A stretch of 64,000 nucleotides of DNA. Origin: UBA5793 sp040255465 (GTDB lineage Bacteria > Planctomycetota > Phycisphaerae > Phycisphaerales > UBA5793). The stretch spans positions 930,001-994,000 of the forward strand of contig JBDZVA010000002.1 of NCBI GenBank assembly GCA_040255465.1. Reading direction: 5' to 3'. The notes below the pieces were generated by a model, which made no database searches, had not been told where the DNA came from, and saw only the letters and a program-made list of their open reading frames with translations. Position 1 is the first letter of the stretch. Each line of letters begins with the position of its first letter. Positions 52,821 through 61,792 of the stretch are shown here, in pieces. Made by a program: the position numbers and the translations under genes.

Positions 52821-53738
52821 ATGACTTCTACACGACTCCGTAGCCACTTTTGTCTGTTCTGCCTGCTTCTTTTCGCCGTTGTGGCAACACCGGCCATGGC
52901 CTTTCCGGATCTGGCAACCGGTACCAATGGCGACTGCTTCGCCTGCCACACCACCATTCAAACCGGCCGCATGGAACTGCTTGATTTTGCGGGCATGATT
53001 GACCCCGTCGAAATGCAGGGCGTACCCGATCAGGGTTCGCTCAAGTACTACTCCGTCGCGCCGGGCGGCAGTGTGGGCATGACGATTCACGCGATCAACG
53101 GGGCCAACCAATACGCCTTCCAGGTCACTGGCTTTGACGCACCCGACGTCACCGGCGGTGGCACACTCACCTACACCGATGATCCCGCATGGCTCGCATA
53201 CCGCGGGAACTTCAAGACCTACTTCTGCCGTGCCGACGGCGGTCGGAACGGCTACGACTGGGGAACCGGGGATCCCACGACCGTCACGTACAACATCCAA
53301 GTCGATCAGTCAACCCCGCCCGGATACTACCTGCTTCGGTATGCGCTGGCGGGCAAGGGTGGCGGCGAGTGGTATCAGGATGAGCTGTTCTACCTCGAAG
53401 TCACCGGTGGTTCGGGCGGACCGGTGCTCACGGTCAACGCGACCTGCCCAAGCGGCGGGCCGATCATGATCTCGTGGTCCGGCGCGACGCCGCGCTCCAC
53501 CATCGCGCTCATCTACGCGCGGAACACCGGCAGCTTCCGGATCCCGTCCAACTACGCCTGCGCCGGCACCGTCCTGGGACTCGGCTCCAACCAGGTCCAA
53601 CTGGCCTACCAGGGGGCATCCGGCACCAATGGCAGCAAGACACTGAATTCGAACGCCGGGCCCGGAGTCTGCGGAGGCTACTTCCAGTTGCTCGACGTCG
53701 CCACCTGCTCGACGAGTAATGTCGTTCAGGCCCAGTGA
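52821..53738 (+). CDS. Secreted CxxCH protein with four-cysteine C-terminal domain (copy 1)
   Basis: A 305-residue exported protein: signal peptide ending 'ATPAMAFPDL', then 'DCFACHTTI' (Cys39-x-x-Cys42-His43, a c-type heme motif), a beta-rich middle domain ('YAFQVTGFDAPDVTGGGT') and a C-terminal domain with four Cys ('ATCPSGGPIMISWSGA', 'YACAGTVLGLGS', 'GVCGGYFQLL', 'ATCSTSN'). The layout recalls choice-of-anchor V/Reeler-like proteins, but the tail differs. AAGGAG six bp before the second ATG decides the start. Function unknown; perhaps an extracellular redox or sensory protein. Confidence 0.75.
   Translation: MTSTRLRSHFCLFCLLLFAVVATPAMAFPDLATGTNGDCFACHTTIQTGRMELLDFAGMIDPVEMQGVPDQGSLKYYSVAPGGSVGMTIHAINGANQYAFQVTGFDAPDVTGGGTLTYTDDPAWLAYRGNFKTYFCRADGGRNGYDWGTGDPTTVTYNIQVDQSTPPGYYLLRYALAGKGGGEWYQDELFYLEVTGGSGGPVLTVNATCPSGGPIMISWSGATPRSTIALIYARNTGSFRIPSNYACAGTVLGLGSNQVQLAYQGASGTNGSKTLNSNAGPGVCGGYFQLLDVATCSTSNVVQAQ
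53385..53698 (+). repeat. 314-bp perfect direct repeat, copy 1
   Basis: Identical base for base to 54570-54883 as far as I can compare by eye. It covers the C-terminal domain of the gene at 52821. Confidence 0.85.
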
Positions 53739-53797
53739 TCGCGCTCCGTTTGCCGCTGCCCAATTCGGCTCCGGTAATTCAGGCTCTCATTGACTCG

Positions 53798-53833
53798 TCG
53801 CGGCGCTCGCCCTGAGCGCCGCGACTCTTTTTT
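53798..53833 (+). terminator. Rho-independent terminator
   Basis: An 11-bp GC-rich stem (53798-53808 with 53814-53824), loop GCCCT, then CTC and six T residues, 60 bp after the stop of the gene at 52821. Confidence 0.9.
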
Positions 53834-53999
53834 CACTCATCCGCGCCGCTCAAGCTACCGCGATTTCTTCTCCTTCTTGACGGGATCATGCAAGATTTTT
53901 CGGCCCGGCTCGCGATTGTGAGGTACTCTTCAATACCGGTGCCGCACACGCGGATGGACCGTCTGCTGTAGTACCGACTCGATGCACCAGGAGAGAGAC

Positions 54000-54923
54000 A
54001 TGCCCCCCTCGCGATTTTCTATCGGACTCATCGCCGTCGCCCTGTTCGTCCTCGGGACGCTCGCAGGCCGAGCGGTCGCCTATCCCGCATTCGGGGAGGG
54101 CGTGGACGGCAACTGCTTCGTCTGCCACTCGACCATCGTCGACAACCGGATGGAGCTGCTCGATTTTGCCGGCATGATCGACCCCGTCGAGATGCAGGGC
54201 GTTCCGGACCAGGGCTCGCTCAAGTACTACTCAGCGCCGGCAGGCGGCAACGTCGGTATGAGCATGCGCGCCATCGACGGCACCGAGAACTATGCCTTCC
54301 AGATCATCGGGTTCAGCGAGCCCGACGTGACACAGGGCGGCACGCTCCTCTATTCTGCCGACCCCACGTGGTTGTCCTTTCAAGGCCCCACGCAGACCTA
54401 TTTCGTTCGTGCCGACGGCGAGTTCGATGGCTACGACTGGCTCACCAACGATCCCACTGAGGTTACGTACGACATCCACGTCGATGCCTCAACACCCCCC
54501 GGCTACTACCTGCTCCAGTTCGCGCTTGTCGGGCGCGATGTCCAGCGCGATGGCTGGTACCACAGCGAACTGTTCTACCTCGAAGTCACCGGTGGTTCGG
54601 GCGGACCGGTGCTCACGGTCAACGCGACCTGCCCAAGCGGCGGGCCGATCATGATCTCGTGGTCCGGCGCGACGCCGCGCTCCACCATCGCGCTCATCTA
54701 CGCGCGGAACACCGGCAGCTTCCGGATCCCGTCCAACTACGCCTGCGCCGGCACCGTCCTGGGACTCGGCTCCAACCAGGTCCAACTGGCCTACCAGGGG
54801 GCATCCGGCACCAATGGCAGCAAGACACTGAATTCGAACGCCGGGCCCGGAGTCTGCGGAGGCTACTTCCAGTTGCTCGACGTTGCCACCTGCTCGACGA
54901 GCAACGTCGTTCGAGCGGAGTAA
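54000..54923 (+). CDS. Secreted CxxCH protein with four-cysteine C-terminal domain (copy 2)
   Basis: A 307-residue paralogue of the previous protein with the same plan: signal peptide ending 'GRAVAYPAF', 'NCFVCHSTI' with Cys39/Cys42/His43 at identical positions, the same 'MELLDFAGMIDPVEMQGVP' segment, a diverged middle part and a C-terminal domain that is identical over 314 bp of DNA. GGAGAG upstream and the conserved Cys position fix the ATG at 54000 rather than one 18 bp earlier. Single-heme or metal-binding role is inferred from CxxCH only. Confidence 0.75.
   Translation: MPPSRFSIGLIAVALFVLGTLAGRAVAYPAFGEGVDGNCFVCHSTIVDNRMELLDFAGMIDPVEMQGVPDQGSLKYYSAPAGGNVGMSMRAIDGTENYAFQIIGFSEPDVTQGGTLLYSADPTWLSFQGPTQTYFVRADGEFDGYDWLTNDPTEVTYDIHVDASTPPGYYLLQFALVGRDVQRDGWYHSELFYLEVTGGSGGPVLTVNATCPSGGPIMISWSGATPRSTIALIYARNTGSFRIPSNYACAGTVLGLGSNQVQLAYQGASGTNGSKTLNSNAGPGVCGGYFQLLDVATCSTSNVVRAE
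54570..54883 (+). repeat. 314-bp perfect direct repeat, copy 2
   Basis: The second copy of the 53385-53698 sequence, offset by 1,185 bp. The first difference after it is a C/T change. Confidence 0.85.
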
Positions 54924-54959
54924 CGCATGACAGAGCACAAAACTCTTCATTTTTTGGTC

Positions 54960-54996
54960 CATCGCGGCACTCCAGCGAGTGCCGCGATGTCGTTTT
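54960..54996 (+). terminator. Rho-independent terminator
   Basis: A 13-bp perfect stem (54960-54972 with 54977-54989), loop CAGC, followed by TCGTTTTG. Lies 37 bp after the stop of the gene at 54000. Confidence 0.85.
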
Positions 54997-55111
54997 GACC
55001 CGCCGCGACTAGAGGCGATTGCCTAATGACTCCCCGCGCTGGTGTCCCCTGAGCAGTGGCGACATATCCTTCTTTTCACACATCGAAACCCCAAGCACGG
55101 AGCAATGCACC

Positions 55112-55582
55112 ATGGCACTCAAAGTTGGCGACAAGGCTGTTGCAGTGAAACTCTCTCCCGAACCCAAGCAGTGGATCGACCTTGGCGATCAGATCGGCAA
55201 GGACAAGATCGTCCTGCTCTTCTTCCCGCTCGCATTCTCGGGCGTATGCACCAAAGAACTCTGCACGATGCGCGACGATTGGTCCAAGTGGAGCGGTTTG
55301 GGTGCGAAGGTCTATGGCGTCAGCGTCGACAGCCCGTTTGTGAACGTGAAGTTCGCCAAGGAAAACAACCTCCCCTTCCCGCTACTCTCCGACTTCAACC
55401 GCGAAGCCAGTAAGGCGTACGGCGTGCTCATGGAAGATCTCATCGGCCTCAAGAACGTGTCGATGCGCAGCGCCTTCGTGATCGATCGCCAGGGCAAGAT
55501 TGCGTACTCGTGGGTCGCGGAAAACCCGGGCGTCGAGCCAGATTACGCAGCGGTGCGGAAGGCCGTGCAAGGCGCGGCGTAA
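55112..55582 (+). CDS. Peroxiredoxin (AhpE/BCP-like, redoxin domain)
   Basis: A 156-residue thioredoxin-fold peroxidase: 'VLLFFPLAFSGVCTKELCTM' carries the peroxidatic Cys46 in the P-x-x-x-S/T-x-x-C context and a second Cys51; 'SVDSPFVNVKFAKENNLPFP' and 'MRSAFVIDRQGKIAYSWV' complete the fold. It would reduce peroxides in the cytoplasm. The frame is open from 55019, but the ATG at 55112 (GGAG upstream) gives normal length. Followed by a hairpin terminator. Confidence 0.88.
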   Translation: MALKVGDKAVAVKLSPEPKQWIDLGDQIGKDKIVLLFFPLAFSGVCTKELCTMRDDWSKWSGLGAKVYGVSVDSPFVNVKFAKENNLPFPLLSDFNREASKAYGVLMEDLIGLKNVSMRSAFVIDRQGKIAYSWVAENPGVEPDYAAVRKAVQGAA

Positions 55583-55618
55583 GACAGCTGCAAGCGAAAG
55601 AGAATTGACTTGACGCAT

Positions 55619-55652
55619 CGTCCCCCAGTCCAGCCCGGGGGGCGGTGTTTTT
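55619..55652 (+). terminator. Terminator of the peroxiredoxin gene
   Basis: An 8-bp GC stem with one G-T pair (55619-55626 with 55637-55644), followed by GTGTTTTT. Confidence 0.7.
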
Positions 55653-55835
55653 CACGTTGCACGCGACGAACCTTTCGACCGGTGCGTCCGCGTGCGAGGC
55701 CGTCCCCGGCCCTGCGGAGAGTTGAATCGCGCGATGCGCAGAGATCTGTGTCATCTTTTGGCGGCTGCCGGCAGTGGGAAGCGCGCCAGCGTGGACTGAT
55801 GCTTGAGAGTCCGGTGGCGGTGTTTATGCTTGCTC

Positions 55836-56315
55836 GTGCCAACGTCTTCCAATCAGTCTGGCTCGCGGGACAACGAACGGCTCGAAGCGGGGTCGACCTG
55901 CGCAAAGTGCGGGTGCAATCTTGCCAGCCGGGCGCCGCATGGGCAATGTCCGGAGTGCGGAACCACCTACGAGCGATGGACGGTGGCGCGGCGGGGGCCG
56001 GTGTCGGCGCTGGGGCTGCTCGTGCGGTTTGGGTGGCCGTTCATGGTGTTTGCTGTCGTCATGTACGCCGTCAATGGCGGCATAGCGATCCCCAGTGGGC
56101 TGGGTAGACTAAGCGGATGGATTGCCGTGGCATCCGGTGCGGCGCTGTTCATCAACATCCCCGTGCAGTTCATTTGGTTGCATTACAGGGGGGCGCCGTA
56201 CTTCATTGACGTTTCGCCCGGCCGGGTTGTGTGGCGGTTCGTCATCTGCATCGTGCTGTTGTTCTTGTTACTGCCATTCCTGCTTCTGGGAGCGTGCCTG
56301 CTTCTGGTGCTCTGA
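55836..56315 (+). CDS. Zinc-ribbon membrane protein (paralogue 1)
   Basis: A 159-residue protein with an N-terminal zinc ribbon ('STCAKCGCNL' and 'GQCPECGTTY') and three hydrophobic segments after 'LGLLVRFGWPFMVFAVVMYA', the last ending the chain. It is clearly related to the next protein, with the same ribbon, 'RFGWP' and 'NIPVQF'. GTG at 55836 or a farther start at 55803 are possible. Unknown function; it precedes the radical SAM/Lgt-like pair in the same direction. Confidence 0.65.
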   Translation: MPTSSNQSGSRDNERLEAGSTCAKCGCNLASRAPHGQCPECGTTYERWTVARRGPVSALGLLVRFGWPFMVFAVVMYAVNGGIAIPSGLGRLSGWIAVASGAALFINIPVQFIWLHYRGAPYFIDVSPGRVVWRFVICIVLLFLLLPFLLLGACLLLVL

Positions 56316-56404
56316 GGGACTCGTCGGCGGTCCGCTCATCTGCCTGATCAGGAGCAAAGCTCGTTCCGGGAAGCAGGCGGGAGAACTTCGCGGTATGCTT
56401 GTGC

Positions 56405-56872
56405 GTGGAAACGACTCCTGGACAGACTGCGGCCACGGCGAGGCTCGGCGAGCAGGCGTATTGCGTGAAGTGCGGATATCAGCTCTCGGGACTTTCAGCG
56501 AGCGGAGCGTGCCCGGAGTGCGGCAACGCCTATCAACCTACAACCGTGGCTCGCGAGCCGGCGCCGATGACGATGAATCTACTGCTGCGGTTCGGCTGGC
56601 CAATGGTGGCGTACCTGCTGTTCACGGTAGTGCCGATGACCGGCGCGGGTGATGGCAATTTCGTCCTGCCGTTGTCGCTGGTGCTGCTTGCGGCTTCGTT
56701 CCTGGCGTGCATCGTCAATGTGCCGATTCAGTTTCGGCTGCTGAGAGGCCGCTCCGTTGGACCGCGCGCCGATCAGGTGCGCCGCTTAATGGTGACGCTC
56801 GCAGTGCTGTCTATTCTCTGGCCGTTTCTCATCTTCGGCGGCTGCCTGGCTGTGGTGGCGACGCTGGCGTGA
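56405..56872 (+). CDS. Zinc-ribbon membrane protein (paralogue 2)
   Basis: A 155-residue protein like its upstream neighbour: zinc ribbon 'AYCVKCGYQL' and 'GACPECGNAY', then 'LLLRFGWPMVAYLLFTVVPM' and two further hydrophobic segments with 'NVPIQFRLL'. The start is GTG at 56405 (or TTG at 56399). Its stop overlaps the GTG of the radical SAM gene (GTGA), so these two are translated together, suggesting joint function at the membrane. Confidence 0.68.
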   Translation: METTPGQTAATARLGEQAYCVKCGYQLSGLSASGACPECGNAYQPTTVAREPAPMTMNLLLRFGWPMVAYLLFTVVPMTGAGDGNFVLPLSLVLLAASFLACIVNVPIQFRLLRGRSVGPRADQVRRLMVTLAVLSILWPFLIFGGCLAVVATLA

Positions 56873-58284
56873 GCGTGCCGCTTTCCATCCTGAATGCACC
56901 GTCACCGCTCAAGGTCACGCGGAGCCGATGTCCGGTGTGCCTCGACGAGATTGACGCGGAAATCTTCACGCGGGGCAACAGGGTCTACATGAGCAAGCGA
57001 TGTATTGCGCACGGCGCGTTTGAGACGCTGTTGGCGCGGGATGCGAGGTTCTACTATGAATCGAAGGGCGCCGGGTCGTGCGGGGCAGGTTGTGGGTGCG
57101 CCGCGGGAAGCGACGGCGGCCACGGCTTCGGATTGCGCGGGGACGATGGAGGCGTCGACGTAGACCCCTTTGACGTGCTTTCGACGTGCGTGGCGCTCAT
57201 AGAGATTGTGGATTCGTGCAACCTGACCTGCCCGACGTGTTTTGCGGCATCGCCCTTCGGAGTCGATGAGCGTGTCGAGTGCCTGCCGTTCGATGAGTTC
57301 GTCAGGTGCGTCGAGAAGGTGTTGACGCGCAAGGGGTATGTCGACATTTTGCAACTGTCAGGCGGGGAACCGACGATTCACCCGGAGTTCTTCAAGTTGC
57401 TCGAGTGGTCGCTCAAGCAAAGCACAATCGGCTACGTGCTCATCAACACCAATGGCGTGCGGGTGGCGCGCGATGCAGCGTTTCGGGAAGAGTTGGGGCG
57501 AGTGCGGCGGAAGCACAAGAAGTTCGAGTTGTATCTGCAGTTTGACGGGCCGCAGGAGGCGGGGCAGTTTGAATTGCGCGGAGCGAATCTGCGGGCGCTG
57601 CGCGAACAGGCGATCGACCTGGCTGGTGGGGCAGGCATACCAACGACGCTGGGGATGGTCGTGACAGAGCAGACGCGCGCGGCGCTGGGTGATGCGTTGC
57701 GATTCGGACTGGAGCGGCCGCACTGTCGAGGCTTGACGCTGCAGCCGATGTTCGGCTCCGGGCGCGTGCCCGAGGTGCAGACGTCTCTGCCGATGGCGCG
57801 GGAAATGCGCGAGCCGATCTCGGTTGGTGATGTGATTGCCGATCTGGTGGCGCAGAGTGACGGGCAGTTGGCGTTCGAGGACTTCACCCCTCTGCCGTGC
57901 GGCGATCCGAACTGCCACACGATGAGTTACCTCATTCGTAGCGAGAACGGGTCCACCGGCTTGAGCCGGCTGATCGACTTGAGGTCGCTACAGGGATTCC
58001 TCGCGAACCGACTCGACTATCGGCTGGAGGATCTGGCGCAATGCGGCTGCGAGAGTGAGCCACTTGGCGCGGTGCTCAAGGAGTTGGAGATCGGACCCGA
58101 TCAGCCGTTTCGGATCTTCATCAAGCCGTTTATGGACGCGTGGACATTCGACCAGGACCGGATCGATCGGTGTTGCACCCACGTCATCCGGCGCGACGGA
58201 ACGCTGGACTCGTTCTGCCGGTACTACCTGAACGGCGGCCGCGCGGGTGAGATAGCGCGGGCATCTCAGAGCGCTGCGCGATGA
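56869..58284 (+). CDS. Radical SAM enzyme, tetraether-synthase (Tes)-like
   Basis: A 471-residue iron-sulfur enzyme. An N-terminal zinc/rubredoxin-like site ('CPVCLDEIDAEIF', 'SKRCIAHGAFETL') is followed by the radical SAM motif 'DSCNLTCPTCFAASP' (Cys117, 121, 124), 'LQLSGGEPTIHPEF', and a cysteine-rich C-terminus ('CGDPNCHT', 'CGCESE', 'RCCTHVIRRDG', 'FCRYY'). The order matches the MJ0619/Tes group, which joins lipid tails in archaeal tetraethers. A glycine/cysteine-rich insert at about 65-80 is unusual. The next gene is Lgt-like, which suggests lipid as substrate (inference). GTG start, coupled to the previous gene. Confidence 0.8.
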   Translation: MSVPLSILNAPSPLKVTRSRCPVCLDEIDAEIFTRGNRVYMSKRCIAHGAFETLLARDARFYYESKGAGSCGAGCGCAAGSDGGHGFGLRGDDGGVDVDPFDVLSTCVALIEIVDSCNLTCPTCFAASPFGVDERVECLPFDEFVRCVEKVLTRKGYVDILQLSGGEPTIHPEFFKLLEWSLKQSTIGYVLINTNGVRVARDAAFREELGRVRRKHKKFELYLQFDGPQEAGQFELRGANLRALREQAIDLAGGAGIPTTLGMVVTEQTRAALGDALRFGLERPHCRGLTLQPMFGSGRVPEVQTSLPMAREMREPISVGDVIADLVAQSDGQLAFEDFTPLPCGDPNCHTMSYLIRSENGSTGLSRLIDLRSLQGFLANRLDYRLEDLAQCGCESEPLGAVLKELEIGPDQPFRIFIKPFMDAWTFDQDRIDRCCTHVIRRDGTLDSFCRYYLNGGRAGEIARASQSAAR

Positions 58285-59015
58285 CTCTAGGCAGCGCGTA
58301 TAGCGTGCTGATGATTACGGGGATTGTTCTGGGCGCGTGGCTGTGGAGTCGCATCACGGGACAGCAGACGCGGCGTGATCCGCGGTTGACGATCATCTAC
58401 CTCTCGGCACTCGTCGGCGCCATCGTCGGCACCAAGGTCGCGTTTCTGCTGGCCGAGGGCTGGCACTATCGCGATAACTGGGTTGCGCTGCTGACGGGAC
58501 GGAGCATCACGGGCGGACTGCTCGGCGGATACGCCGCGGTCGAGATTGCGAAGTGGCGTACGGGCTATAGGCAGGCAACCGGTGATGCGTTTGCACTGAT
58601 TGTGCCGACCGGGTTGGTGCTCGGGCGCGTGGGCTGCTGGATCCAGGGGTGCTGCCAGGGGGCGCTGTGCGCTGAGCACTGGTGGTCGCTCAATGACAGC
58701 GTGGGGGCAGGTCGGTGGCCGATTGTGCCGCTGGAGATCGGGTTCAACGCGGCGTTTCTCATTTGGGCGCTGGCCGCGCGACGGTTGGGGTGGGTGCGCG
58801 GCAACCAGTTTCACGTGTATCTCATCGCGTACGGCGTCTTTCGATTCGTCGAAGAGTTTGCGCGCGACACAGCGAGGATTGATGGAACATCCTTCAGCGG
58901 ATACCAGGTGATCGCGCTGGCAACCATAGTGTTCGGAGCAGAGCGGTTTGTGGGGCGCAGGTTTGTGGGGCGCACTAAGCAGGCGCTTCGTGAAGAAGCG
59001 CCTGCGATGAAGTAA
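58281..59015 (+). CDS. Lgt-like prolipoprotein diacylglyceryl transferase family protein
   Basis: A 244-residue polytopic membrane protein. 'GRSITGGLLGGYAAVE' and 'LVLGRVGCWIQGCCQGALC' correspond to the Lgt loops, but the canonical H-G-G and G-R-x-x-N-F-x-N motifs are changed (Cys-rich G-C-W-I-Q-G-C-C form), which marks a side branch of the family. 'FRFVEEFARD' near the end is a usual Lgt motif. It overlaps the radical SAM gene as ATGA. It may act on phosphatidylglycerol-type lipids with the radical SAM enzyme rather than on lipoproteins. Confidence 0.78.
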   Translation: MTLGSAYSVLMITGIVLGAWLWSRITGQQTRRDPRLTIIYLSALVGAIVGTKVAFLLAEGWHYRDNWVALLTGRSITGGLLGGYAAVEIAKWRTGYRQATGDAFALIVPTGLVLGRVGCWIQGCCQGALCAEHWWSLNDSVGAGRWPIVPLEIGFNAAFLIWALAARRLGWVRGNQFHVYLIAYGVFRFVEEFARDTARIDGTSFSGYQVIALATIVFGAERFVGRRFVGRTKQALREEAPAMK

Positions 59016-59044
59016 GCGAATTGCAGTGATCGCTTGCCGCTAGC

Positions 59045-60193
59045 TCAGCGATCGTCGATGGGAACGTAGGGTTGGTCGTGCGGACCGATGTAGTCCGCCT
59101 TGGGGCGAATGAGACGGTTGCCATCCTGCTGTTCGATGACGTGTCCCAACCACCCGCCGATGCGGGAAATGGCAAACATCGGGGTGAAGAGGTCGAGTTC
59201 GAGGCCGATGCAGTGGTAGGTTGTGGCGGAGTAGAAGTCGACGTTTGGATAGATGCCGCGCGCGGCGACGGCTTCTTCCATGATGTCCTCAATGCGGCGA
59301 CTCATCTCGTAGAGGTTGGAGTTGCCGGTCTGCTCGGCGAGTTTCTTGCTGAAGTTCTTGAGGAACATGGCCCGCGGGTCGCGCGTCTTGTAAACGCGGT
59401 GGCCGAAGCCCATGATCTTGTCCTTGGTTTCGAGCTTGTGGTGGATGAAGTCATCGACCTTGTCGAGTGAGCCGATTTCGTTGAGCATGTGCATGACGCC
59501 CTCGTTGGCGCCGCCGTGCAGCGGGCCGCGCAGGGCGCCAATGGCGCCGCTGATGGCGGAATAGACGTCGCTGAGGGTGGAGGCGATGACGCGAGCGGTG
59601 AAGGTCGAAGCGTTGAGGCCGTGATCGGTATGGAGGATGAGGCAGGCGTCAAGGGCCTTCTCCATGGTCTTTGTCGGCTTCTCGCCATTGAGCATGTACA
59701 TGAGGTTGGCGGCGAAGGAGAGAGATGAATCAGGGGCCACAACTGGCTTGCCCTTCCGATAGCGATCGAAGGTGGTGATGATGCCGGGCATCTTGGCCAT
59801 CATGGAGATGCCCTTGGTGTGGACGTCGTCGGCGGTGATCGCGTCGGGAGACTTATCCCAGAGAGAGAGCGCGCTCACGCCGGTGCGCAGGACATGCATC
59901 GGCTCGGCCGTTTTGGGAAAGGACGTGATGATGGCGATGAGTTCTTTGGGAAGGGCATACTGGGCGCGGATCTGGGCGACAAAGGCGTCGAGTTCCGCGC
60001 GGTTTGGCAGGCGGCCGTTCCAGAGGAGGAATACTGTCTCTTCGAAAGTCGAGTTCTCTGCGAGCGCGGCGATCGGGATGCCGACGTATTCGAGTATGCC
60101 GTTCGTGCCGTCAATGAAGGACATCTTGGTCTCAGCCGCGACGACTCCTTCGAGGCCTTTGGACGCGGTGGATGGTGCTGTGGCGGATGTCAT
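59045..60193 (-). CDS. gltA: Citrate synthase
   Basis: A 382-residue enzyme of the smaller citrate synthase type: 'ILHTDHGLNASTFTAR', 'GALRGPLHGGANEGVMHML' (His), 'MGFGHRVYKTRDPRA' (His) and 'YPNVDFYSATTYHCIGL' (Asp), the complete catalytic set. It condenses oxaloacetate and acetyl-CoA in the cytoplasm. The gene stands alone on the minus strand between oppositely directed neighbours. 2-methylcitrate synthase is a related possibility, less likely without a propionate cluster. Confidence 0.92.
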   Translation of the reverse strand: MTSATAPSTASKGLEGVVAAETKMSFIDGTNGILEYVGIPIAALAENSTFEETVFLLWNGRLPNRAELDAFVAQIRAQYALPKELIAIITSFPKTAEPMHVLRTGVSALSLWDKSPDAITADDVHTKGISMMAKMPGIITTFDRYRKGKPVVAPDSSLSFAANLMYMLNGEKPTKTMEKALDACLILHTDHGLNASTFTARVIASTLSDVYSAISGAIGALRGPLHGGANEGVMHMLNEIGSLDKVDDFIHHKLETKDKIMGFGHRVYKTRDPRAMFLKNFSKKLAEQTGNSNLYEMSRRIEDIMEEAVAARGIYPNVDFYSATTYHCIGLELDLFTPMFAISRIGGWLGHVIEQQDGNRLIRPKADYIGPHDQPYVPIDDR

Positions 60194-60404
60194 GAGAACT
60201 CCCTGTCCCGGTTGGCTTCGTGCGGGCGGAATGCCGGCACAATAGAAGTGTAGTAGATCAGGATGGGATACTATGACGGCGCGCGATGATCAGCAACAGC
60301 GCGAAACGCCGTAGCGGACCAATACTGGGGACTTTCGAGGCATTGGCTGCGGATTTGAGGTTGATTGATCGGGGAAGTGACCGCATCGGGCGACGCGACA
60401 GAGC

Positions 60405-61640
60405 ATGATTCCACTCAGCACCGATAGACCGACACGCCGCACGCCGGCTGTGAATGTGACGATCATCGTGATCAACGTGCTTGTGGCGCTGGTGGTGGCG
60501 GCGTCAGAGCCCGTGCGGATGTGGACCCAGCAGCACCTGTACCTGTGGCCCGACTGGACACTCCTTCGAATGCCGGATGACTCGGTCGTCGAGTACGGCC
60601 CGCATCTCTGGCAGTTCATTACATACCAGTTCCTGCACGAGCCCAGCAGCCTGAGCCACATTGGGTTCAACATGCTCTTTCTGTGGGTGTTCGGCAATGC
60701 GATCGAGGACAAGATCGGCCATGCGGGGTACCTCTGCTTTTACCTCGCGGGCGGTGTTTTCGCCGGTCTGGGGCACTGCCTGACCTCGGACAACCCAGTG
60801 CTGGGCGCGAGCGGGTCCGTGTCGGCGGTGACGGGGCTGTTCCTGGCGTTGTTTCCGCAGACGCGGATCAAGGTGCTTTGGCTGTTCTTCCTCATCTCGG
60901 TCTTCGAGATCCCGAGTCTGTGGTTCATCGGCTTCAGCATCGGCATGGACCTTTTCGGCGCTCTGAGGGGCGGCGGAGGCGTGGCGTACTTCGCCCATAT
61001 CGGGGGCAACCTGTTTGGCTTCCTGCTGGGCATGTCGCTGCTGTGGACCCGACTGGTGCCGCGCGATCCCTATGACCTGCTGAGCATGATTAACCAGTGG
61101 AACCGAAGGCGACAGTTTCGGTCGATCACGGATCGCGGCTATGACCCCTGGGCCGGACGGCGCGCCGGCAGCAAAGGCGCGTTCAAGGAGACGAAGCCGA
61201 ACTTCAAGAAGGAGAAGCCCGCGGGGGCAAAGGCGAAGGACGATCCGGACGGTCGGGCCCAACTGGAGGCACGTCAGCAGGTTGCCAACCTCGTCATCGC
61301 GACGAAACTGAAGGAAGCGGCGGTCGAGTATGCCAAGGCAACGCAGCGCTGGCCGGACTTCGTGCTGGGCGCACCGGCGCAACTCGATCTGGCGAACTAT
61401 CTGTTCAGCGAGCACCAGTACGAGCGGGCTGTGGCGGCCTACCAGGCGCTGCTCAAGCACTACCCCACGAGCGACCCGACTGGACGGCTGCGTTTGCTAA
61501 TCGGCTTGGCGCTGGCGCGCTATCTCGGGCGGCCGGGCGAGGCTTCCGAGCCGCTGCGCATCGCGGCTGAGCGGCTGGGCTCGGGACCCGATCGCGATCT
61601 GGCGCATGAAATTCTTGCCGAGGTGAGCGGGTCCGCATAA
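60405..61640 (+). CDS. Rhomboid intramembrane serine protease with C-terminal TPR region
   Basis: A 411-residue protein. The rhomboid domain (about 20-230) has 'HIGFNMLFLWVFGNAIED', the nucleophile Ser136 in 'LGASGSVSAVTGLFLALF' and His198 in 'VAYFAHIGGNLFGFLLG'. A charged linker (about 235-290, Lys-rich) leads to a helical TPR-like tail ('VIATKLKEAAVEYAKATQRW', 'ERAVAAYQALLKHYP'). It cleaves membrane proteins within the bilayer; the TPR tail may bind substrates. Substrates unknown. The 210 bp upstream hold no gene. Confidence 0.9.
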   Translation: MIPLSTDRPTRRTPAVNVTIIVINVLVALVVAASEPVRMWTQQHLYLWPDWTLLRMPDDSVVEYGPHLWQFITYQFLHEPSSLSHIGFNMLFLWVFGNAIEDKIGHAGYLCFYLAGGVFAGLGHCLTSDNPVLGASGSVSAVTGLFLALFPQTRIKVLWLFFLISVFEIPSLWFIGFSIGMDLFGALRGGGGVAYFAHIGGNLFGFLLGMSLLWTRLVPRDPYDLLSMINQWNRRRQFRSITDRGYDPWAGRRAGSKGAFKETKPNFKKEKPAGAKAKDDPDGRAQLEARQQVANLVIATKLKEAAVEYAKATQRWPDFVLGAPAQLDLANYLFSEHQYERAVAAYQALLKHYPTSDPTGRLRLLIGLALARYLGRPGEASEPLRIAAERLGSGPDRDLAHEILAEVSGSA

Positions 61641-61792
61641 CGCGTTGCGGCGCGGAAGGTAGCGCGGCATGATGGCTGGCTGGCCGCTCCGGGACATTTG
61701 CGGGCGGTTCATTCACTCAATGCGCGTCTCGCGTTGGAACGCGGCGGCTATCGACCCGATCTATTGGAGTGCCCCAATCGAGGGAGAACTCC

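Noticed and set aside
58979..59003. Strong GC palindrome at the end of the Lgt-like gene as a terminator
   Set aside because: It lies inside the coding end, has no T tract, and may be coincidental.
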